Assembly (NCBI GenBank): GCA_029215795.1
Contig: JARDYH010000002.1
Coordinates: 46,980,001 to 47,044,000, forward strand
Source: Anniella stebbinsi
Taxonomy: Eukaryota; Chordata; Lepidosauria; Squamata; Anniellidae
DNA length: 64,000 bases
Direction: 5' to 3'
Part shown: positions 56,654 to 64,000 of the stretch, one piece after another
How the letters are laid out: each line of letters begins with the position of its first letter
Position numbering within the stretch: the first letter of the stretch is position 1
The notes under the pieces: generated by a model
What the model saw: the letters and a program-made list of their open reading frames with translations, nothing else
The model's database searches: none
Told to the model about the DNA's origin: nothing
Position numbers and translations under genes: made by a program

Positions 56654-57000
56654 GTGGTGGCTGGTCAGTAATAGAATGATCTCCTTGATAAGGCCCTCCT
56701 GATGCCAACATTGTTATATTTCTGGCACCAGGTTAAAACTGACATCTTCTCTCAGGCATTTGACAGCATACGATGAGTTTTAGATTAGGTCTTCTATCTT
56801 CTTTGGCTGGTGGTTTAACAAACCATTTTTGGATATATGTTTTCTGTGTGTGTTATCTCTTTATATGGTTTTATGTAAATGCTTTTCTTTTTGTACTTTA
56901 ATGATATGTATTTTACATTTTTGTGAACTGCCCAGAGAGCTTTGGCTATGGGGTGGCATAGATATGTAATAAATGAAATGAAATAAAAAGAGGTATGGAT
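56654..57000 (+). mobile_element. L2-like LINE 3' end
   Basis: T-rich untranslated stretch ending in 'gtgaactgcccagagagctttggctatgggg' and 'gatatgtaataaatgaaatg', the L2 3' terminal pattern (compare the inverse at 20100-20140). Confidence 0.65.
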
Positions 57001-57014
57001 TTTCAGTAACAAAG

Positions 57015-57359
57015 GGTGCCTCTACAAGAGGCATTTAAAGCTCTTTCAAGGCGCATTTTAAAAAATTACCTCTACAAGAACGGAGCGCAAATCGGGCGTA
57101 GAGGCGTGTTATCTCCCCGATTATGCGCATTATCGAACGCGCGTTAAATCGCGAGTTTTATTTTGCTCTGTCCGTTAAAGCGCATTTTGACTGTGTGAAT
57201 AAGTGCTTATGCGCATTAACTACTTGTAAAGCGCATTTTGGACATCTGTTAATGCGCTTCGCCGCCTCTCGTGCAGAGGGATTAGGCGTAAATGCGCTTC
57301 TGCAATTATGCGCATAATCGCCTAACCAGGCGCAAAAGCGAATCCTTGTAGAGGGGACC
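57015..57359. mobile_element. CpG-rich Harbinger-like MITE, duplication AAG
   Basis: Ends GGTGCCTCTACAAG and CTTGTAGAGGGGACC are inverse over 12-13 positions. AAG lies on both sides (57012-57014 and 57360-57362). The 345-bp interior carries at least ten GCGCAT/ATGCGC words in both orientations plus TCGCGAG and GAACGCGCG. CpG density is far above the surroundings. The frames 57123-57317 and 57158-57415 are by-products. Confidence 0.85.
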
Positions 57360-57362
57360 AAG

Positions 57363-57554
57363 ATCTCTTGTGTAGAATAGGGGTGTGCATTTTGCAGGCA
57401 GGACAGCTGTTGCACCAGTGCTTTCTCCTGAGTAGGCTTGCTTAGAATCAGTAAGCATTAGAGCTGGTTCTGCTCACTTTGCTTTTTTCTGCCCTTGGCC
57501 CCGCCTTGTGCCCTTGGCTCCACCTACTGCTGGAATGTGTCCAGCGAGATCCTT
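57363..57554. other. Short unassigned spacer
   Basis: No recognised feature. Confidence 0.4.
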
Positions 57555-57655
57555 CTTTGATGTGTTTTATGACTGTAAGCCTCCTTGGGAGGGCTTCTGC
57601 CCTGAAAGGTGGCTAAGAAATAGTTAAAATAAATAAAATAAATAAATAAATTCTC
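57555..57655 (+). mobile_element. LINE 3' tail with (AAAT)n
   Basis: 'gtaagcctccttgggagggcttctgccctgaaaggtgg' followed by AAATA repeats is a typical squamate LINE 3' end, probably L2. No coding portion. Confidence 0.55.
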
Positions 57656-60600
57656 AAAATGGAATTTGTTCCTTTGGCTGAAAAAGGTCTGACACCACAG
57701 ATGCAGACAGCCTTATTGGCTGTGTGGCTTCATAATATCATCACGTTTATGATGCGATCCCTGATATAATGGGATTATTCTTGGAAGAAAAAGATTTACC
57801 CAGGAAAAGAAAAGTAGCAGTGGAGATGGGAAACTGTTATAGCAAATAGCACATGGGGGGGGGGGAGGTTACCCCAAGGAATATTTCTGTCCCATGAAAG
57901 CACTTTTGAACCCAAAATCAAAATCAACAAGTGTTTGCATCAGCCCTAGTTTATTTTGCCTCAGCTGAATCAGGCCCAAATTATGCTGGATAAATTAAAC
58001 ACGGACACCAATCTCTACTCTGCATGCCCCATAGGATTCCTCTTCCTTCAAAAGAACAGTAATGCAAAGTGATACTGCAGTCCATAATTCTTGGGATAAT
58101 AAAATAATGCCAACAAATAGAATATGTTGCTATTAAACACCATTTTGTTCACAATACTCAGGCAGCCTTCACTACACCCTAGCATCCATTCAGCATGCCA
58201 CATGAGAGATGAGTAACAATGCTGGCATAGCAACATCAATGGCTAGATCCCAATCCTGGCACAAGGACACTTGTTTTCCCTTGGTGCTGGTGTAAGGACT
58301 CATACCGCCAATCCTAATTTGTCAGTTTCAATAGACCAACTCACAGAATCAGGCTGTTCGAAGAAACAAACTTTTCAGCAAAGTTGAGCAGTGGGAAATG
58401 GGAAATTAATAACAGGAGGCACACAGAGAAGAGCCGAGAACAAAACGAGCAAAGTGTTCTCGTTATGTACATATTGTAATGGCAGTTAATTGTACCATAG
58501 GGGGATTCCATACACTATATATTCTTGCACAGTGATGCTTTATGAAGGCATAATCCTCTGCTAACTTGCCACTGGAATGTTGAATGTTGCAGTGAACGCT
58601 CTGTCTGCTTGGATACCTGCTAGTTTAGGGAATGTAGATCTAGTCCCCTGCGTTCCCAAATGACACTAATCCGATATATCCTGAAATAAAGAGTGAGCAT
58701 ATTTCATAGACGGGTGAATGCTATAGCTGGGTCTGAACGAACAGCCTATTTCTATCCCTTCTAAAAATAATGACAGTAATCCAAGCAAAGATGATGTGGG
58801 GTGGGGAGGGGGAGGGAATTCACCAAACAAGAGAAAGAATAATTCATCCCATCTTAATAGGTCCTTTCTTTTATACTTTCATCATCTCTTGTCCCTTGTG
58901 TGTCCCTTTCTTTTATTTTGTTAAATAGGTTAAAGCATGGCTAGATGCGTATATGTCAAAGTAAGAGAGATGCAATTGTTTGCAGAAGCTCTTTAAAGTC
59001 ACAAATTTGAGACATTAGGCACAGGACCAAAACTTAAAAGCCTTTACAACTTTTTTTTTCCTTTCCTTTTCTTTTTTTTTAAAAAGATGGAGCTAAAGTG
59101 ACCAGATCAGGTAGCAGAGATATAAAGGGATCCGGGATGTGCCTGTAATTATTATTATTAATTTCTTTTTTGTTCTGTAATGATCGCATAAAAGGAAAAT
59201 ATGGTTAAAAACATCATTGGCAACACATTACTGGAATAGCTGGCACTTCCAGGAATGACTATATTCCTAATGAATTTGTAGATGTTGTTGCATTTACCGC
59301 AACAGCAGCAGGTTCTTTTAGATATGTGCTGCAGGGTATTAGGACAGGCTGATTTGATTGACCCTCTCAAAACCCAAATGGTGGCACAGGATTGCTAGTA
59401 GAAATTGGCATTGCAAGGCTATGGTAAAATCTGAAGCCCTTGTAGTGAGGAGGATAAGCATATTTCTGCATTCCTTGGATACAGTTCTTTGAGTTTCTAA
59501 GGATAATTTTACTAAAGGATCTAAGAAGTACAACAGTACTGCTTTATAATGGTATTGAAGTGCTTGATAACTGTTGGGGCACATAGAGCTCCATCAGACA
59601 ACTGTTTTGTTGCACCCTCGTTACTGGGCACTCATGGATTTTCACGGGTCTCTCTCACATTGTCGTCCGCCTCCCGCCCCTCCTAGCTTTCTTTGGGTGA
59701 CAAAAAAACACCCCAGTAAGTCCAACTTATTGTTAAAGACGGAAGTTGCCGCTATCTCCTGCTGTGTGTAGGAGAAGAAGTGGGATCAAAACAGCCCAGT
59801 GAATGGGCCACGTGCAAGTTGTGTACTTCCTCTTTCAAAAGAGGAAGTAATGAAGGACAAATGCGCGGGACGAGAAGTGGCGGGAAGCAAACACAATTTT
59901 TTCCCTGCGTGATGATGCTCATGTACCACTTTCATAGTGTTATTTCCTGCTTTTTATTCCACATTTGTAATGATTTGGCACTAGTTGTAGATCTGGCCTC
60001 TGATGATATAACCACAGAATGCAATTCAAAATTAACAAGTCATGTGGAGAATCCCAATTTCTTCTCATGTTTGTTTTCAAGTTTTTCTTGATTGCTGTAA
60101 AAACATACAGTCTGATTAGGATTCCCTCCCCTCCCCATCCCAGATTTGGTATTTTCTGTTCATTTATCAGCTTTTATAATCTTTTTGCGGATTAACACCC
60201 ATTCTAGCAAGCGAAACTATCTTCCATCAGGATGTAATCAGCTTATGGGTTGTAGAAAGCTTGGCTCATGGCGAAGGTTGAACGATAATCTTTTTTTGGG
60301 GGGGATGATTATTAGTACTATTATAGTTGTGGTTTTTATTAAAAAATGGTAAAAATCTAAATGTTAATTCTACAAAGCCCTGCCACTATATGCAGCCAGC
60401 CCTTTAATTTTTTTAAATAGTAGTTTAGCATTAAGTTGCATTTGTAAGCATTACCAAGTTGCATATACAATCAGTATTAGCAATGTGATGCTCTAAGAAC
60501 GGCCCCCACATGTATTGTAATGCATTTCTTTTAAATAAAACAATATGACTGCTCAAGCAACTTGATCCTAGGGAATTGCTTAAACTGCAGCAGTGCAAGC

Positions 60601-61025
60601 AGTGACATGTACAGCTGCAGACCATGTGATCCTATTCCTGGCAAGCAGGACAGGGAACGGACTGTCCCTCATGCCACAAAAATGCCACACCCCTCTCTCA
60701 AAGTTGATTCTGACTTTCAAAGGAGACAGTGGTACTGTCCTCCTGGGATGAGATGATTTGAGAATGTAGATTGTGGAATTACATATTTAAATGCTTCCCC
60801 CAATTGTTGTTGTTTTGCCTTTTTTGTTTAGTCTCTGCAGGTATAAAGGTAGCACATCAGTTAGAAATTTTGTCTTCTCCATGAAATAGGAGCTTTCTAG
60901 TTCTGGAGAGGTGTTTCTTTTTTGACTTGGTAGAGCATTCAAACACCAAAACAAAAGGATGTAAGAACCCAAAACTGGTCAAATAGAAGAGAAATGAGTT
61001 GTCAGGATGCAACATATTTATTTTA
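57656..61025. other. Long unassigned stretch, mostly unique DNA
   Basis: No gene, RNA or transposon recognised over 3.3 kb, the longest stretch in the window without a recognisable transposon. 58430-58700 and 60180-60290 are unique-looking candidates for conserved non-coding DNA. A G-run lies at 57856-57866 and a T/C tract at about 59049-59082. Confidence 0.45.
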
Positions 61026-61420
61026 AGAGCATAAGAACATAAAACATAAGAAGAGCCATGCTGGATCAGACTATGGGTCCATCTAGTCCAGCACTCTGTT
61101 CACACAGTGGCCAACCAGTTGTCAACCAGGGACCCACAAGCAGGCCATGGTGCAATAGCACCCACCCATGTTCCCCAACAACTAGTGTATACAGGCTTAC
61201 TGCCTCTGATACTGGATGTTGCACTTAGCCATCAGGACTAGTAGCCATTGACAGCCTTCTCCTCCAGGAATTTATCCAACACCCTGTTAAAGCCATCCAA
61301 ATTGGTGGCCATCACCACATCTTGTGGTAGTGAATTCTACAGTTTAACTATGTGCTGTTCGAAGAAGTACATCCTTTTATCTGTCCTGAATCTCTCACCG
61401 ATCAGCTTCATGTGAACAAA
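61026..61420 (-). mobile_element. CR1-like LINE 3' end, reverse orientation
   Basis: Starts with the inverted tail 'agaacataaaacataagaagagccatgctgg'. It continues through 'ctatgggtccatctagtcc' and 'tactgcctctgatactgga' to 'ccatccaaattggtggcc' and 'ccttttatctgtcctgaat'. It is the fullest copy of this CR1 lineage's C-terminal region in reverse orientation. Confidence 0.8.
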
Positions 61421-63349
61421 TTTCTCCCCTTCTCTACTCACATCCATACAATGGAATGGACAGGTATGAAGATCCTCTTCCTTCACATTTTAAAAACCAT
61501 TCTTAGGGATGGGACAATTGTAATGACAACCAAAACCGTATCTATGCTTGCAGACTCATTTCCTAGTACAACCATATGATTGTGCCAGGATGTGTTTTTT
61601 TTTGCAATCTAGCATTCACTCTCAAACTGCTCTGTGATGTTATTTCTTTCATAATGAAGCCACTGCACTGACTGTACATCTAGCATTTCCCTATAGCAAT
61701 GGCGATAGTGAGTCAGTTCTAGACCATAGACAGTAAACCCCTATTTAATGACCAACTCCAGACATGAAATTTATGCTTTTCTGTCTGCTTGTGGTTGCCG
61801 TTCTAGTTACTGAATAAATGGCTCTATCTTCAAAAGATTGGGCTGACCTGCTGATTTGAAACCGCTTCCCAACAGCAGTTAACAGAAGACCCCCAGCTGA
61901 GATCAAATGAGGACTCTGTCTGAGTTGAAAGGATTAAAAAAATGGGGAAAGAGAAGGAAATGGAATCTTCACTGTGGATGTAAATGTTTCCAAAGGAGTG
62001 TGTCTTTGGCAATACACTCTGGGCCCAAGCTAATACTGTGTTACATCCCACCTTGGGAAATGGGAATCTGCTTGTCACCTCTTAAATTAAAAACTAAAAT
62101 GAAGAAAAAATGTGTTGTTGTTGTTTTAAAAAAAAGATATGGCAGCACCACACTATTATCCTGGGGGTTGGGGGGCTATTTCAGGTGAAATCCAGGACCC
62201 AGCAGTTAATGCATGCCACAGTGAAGAGGAGTTGAGCCACCTGGCTAAGGGACAAAGACTGAAATGTGGAGCAGCTATAAAAACAGCCAAGGTAAGCTGG
62301 GTTAGTATAGGGCAGCCTATCTTTTGCTGCTTTCCTTCTGTTAAGGTCTGCAGCAGTCTCCTCACTCCTCAGCAAAAAAATGCCCAACCAATGTAGAGTT
62401 TCAGTCTGACATTTTTTTCCTGGAGGAGACTTGAGCTCCAAAGCAAGAGGGTGAGCAAAGGGTCAGTGGGATTTTCTTACATGTGTGTTTGTCAGCAGTA
62501 TAAATGAATGCCTGTAACCTACTGAACTATGAAGAATTCTGCCATATTTCTACACTTGGGACATTGCATCTTGGACAAAACAGCTAAATTGAACCACGCC
62601 ATGCACAGGGGCAGCTTGTGAGCTGTGAAACTGGAGGGCTCACCACAACACAAGCCGGGGTCAGTACAGTAGGGTGTAGGCTGTGGTAGCAGAGACTATA
62701 AGAGAAAAATGATTGCATGATTTTAATATCTTTCTGTTACTCAGGGCATCAACAGTTCTCCAAACAAGACATTGAGCAAAGCCAGCTTAACCCCTAAATA
62801 ATGATATCTTATTTATTTATTCAATCATTTATTATTAACAGAATTACATTTCTGTTGCTGTACTGCAGTTGCAAGGTGCAGCAATACATTACTATTAATG
62901 CATCCCACCTACTGCCATCAGTGGACCATGGAAGAATCTCTTTCCCCATGCTCTCTCATCCACTAATTTCTTTCTTCCCCTCCACATTCTTCTGCTGCAT
63001 GAGCTTCTCTCCTTCCCTCGCCCAACTCCCTACTGGCTTGCCCACTACTAGGACCCGATCCACCCTTAGGGAAAATAAGGTCACCACCTCAGGCAGCTGT
63101 TTATGGCTACAATGAAAGGTCAGCCAATTATAAGTTACTTAATTTATTATGACCGTATATTTACTACTTGGTAGGGTGAGAGCTGAATGGGGGATTTTCT
63201 GTCACAGGGGCCAAAATAACTTGACCTCTTGAATCACATGAGTGGGGAACCATTTGCTTCTCTGCCTCAGGTAGGAAAATTTCCTGACCTAGCCCTGCCC
63301 ACTACTTCTCTCCTCTCTTGCCTGTCCTTCCTCCTCCTGTCATACATGT

Positions 63350-63350
<1 letters not shown>
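61421..63350. other. Unassigned DNA
   Basis: No gene or recognised repeat, apart from a GTT run near 62112-62124. Confidence 0.4.
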
Positions 63351-63397
<47 letters not shown>

Positions 63398-63440
63398 TCC
63401 TTCCTTCATTCCCACTCCCTCTCTCTCTCTCTCTCTCTCT
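63351..63440. repeat. Interrupted (CT)n microsatellite
   Basis: (CT)n at 63351-63394, then a CTTC-rich interruption, then (CT)n at about 63418-63440. The Arg/Glu-rich minus-strand frames across it are translation of the repeat. Confidence 0.95.
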
Positions 63441-64000
63441 TCCCTGACCTGACACATGGCAAACTCATGGCAATGCTTCACAAGTGCAATGTAGGACAAG
63501 ACACTGTGCTGGCAAGCTACCAGAAAGAACAGCCCCCCCCATGGGGCAGGCTCCTGCAGATTTTGTGTTGGCATTGTGCTTGCATGCAAACTTTGGATTT
63601 AATCATGAATGGGAAACCTATTGGCCATGGGTTGGATCTGGCCCATTGCTCACTTTCATTTTGTTTGCAGCTAGCCTTCTACCAACTCCAACACCTCACC
63701 AAGTTTCACCCATCCTGGCCCAGAGAAAGGCCACATGTATGGGGGGTGGGAAGGTGAGGGGAGCAGAGGAAACTTTGGTTGCCACTGCCTAAGAAAGGTA
63801 GTTTTCTATAGCTTTCAGCTGGCCTGATCAACAACTTAAAAAATCTCCTTAAATGGGAAGCCATTTAAAAGGCAAGGGTAGTGGTCAATTGAGCACGATT
63901 GACTGCAGACGTGCCTAGCACATTCCAGCAGTGGTGTCTAGCACTCTCCCCCAGAGAGAGAGGGGGGTAGATATGGAATGACAAAGAGAGTGGTGGAGTG
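63441..64000. other. Unassigned DNA to the window end
   Basis: No gene or recognised repeat. A GAGAGAG tract lies near 63954-63962. Confidence 0.4.

Noticed and set aside
63267..63589. Arg/Glu-rich frames near the window end
   Set aside because: They translate the (CT)n microsatellite.

Overview
The window reads as 64 kb of repeat-rich, non-coding nuclear DNA from a squamate reptile, most likely a lizard. Three things point there: a tRNA-derived SINE of the Sauria (ACA) type at about 30.4-30.6 kb, many CR1 and L2 LINE fragments, and a heavy load of short non-autonomous DNA transposons. There is no bacterial gene density and there are no operons, CRISPR arrays or rRNA genes. I found no host protein-coding exon I could defend. 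The many short open frames lie in transposon sequence, in GC-rich hairpins or in unique DNA with no recognisable protein signature.

Layout: 0-0.86 kb is the end of a very GC-rich hAT-like element made of nested hairpins. 1-20 kb is mostly unique AT-rich DNA carrying short hAT-like and Harbinger-like MITEs, L2 and CR1 tails, tRNA-derived SINEs and TA microsatellites. 21.3-22.95 kb is a second, complete GC-rich hAT-like element with an 8-bp near-perfect target duplication. 24-29 kb holds a palindromic hAT MITE, a 78-bp minisatellite and unique sequence. 29.6-32.24 kb is a decayed CR1 LINE (endonuclease, reverse transcriptase and 3' tail) interrupted by a Sauria SINE and by a palindromic hAT MITE. 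32.7-39.6 kb contains further MITEs and a CR1 tail. 39.8-41.45 kb is an unusual G-rich composite of inverted repeats and degenerate minisatellites. 42-64 kb is again mostly unique DNA with CR1 tails, Harbinger-like MITEs (including a strikingly CpG-rich one at 57.0 kb) and microsatellites.

Two MITE groups are well supported because the target-site duplications can be read directly. The first is a palindromic 320-bp hAT family with a TAGGGTGACCA-like end and 8-bp duplications, present in seven copies. The second is a broad Harbinger-like group with GGCC..TCTACAC ends and 3-bp duplications. The most unusual signal is the 21.3-22.95 kb element. It contains at least eleven exact copies of the 8-mer CAGGTAAG or its complement, which is the consensus 5' splice donor, on both strands, at the feet of GC-rich hairpins.
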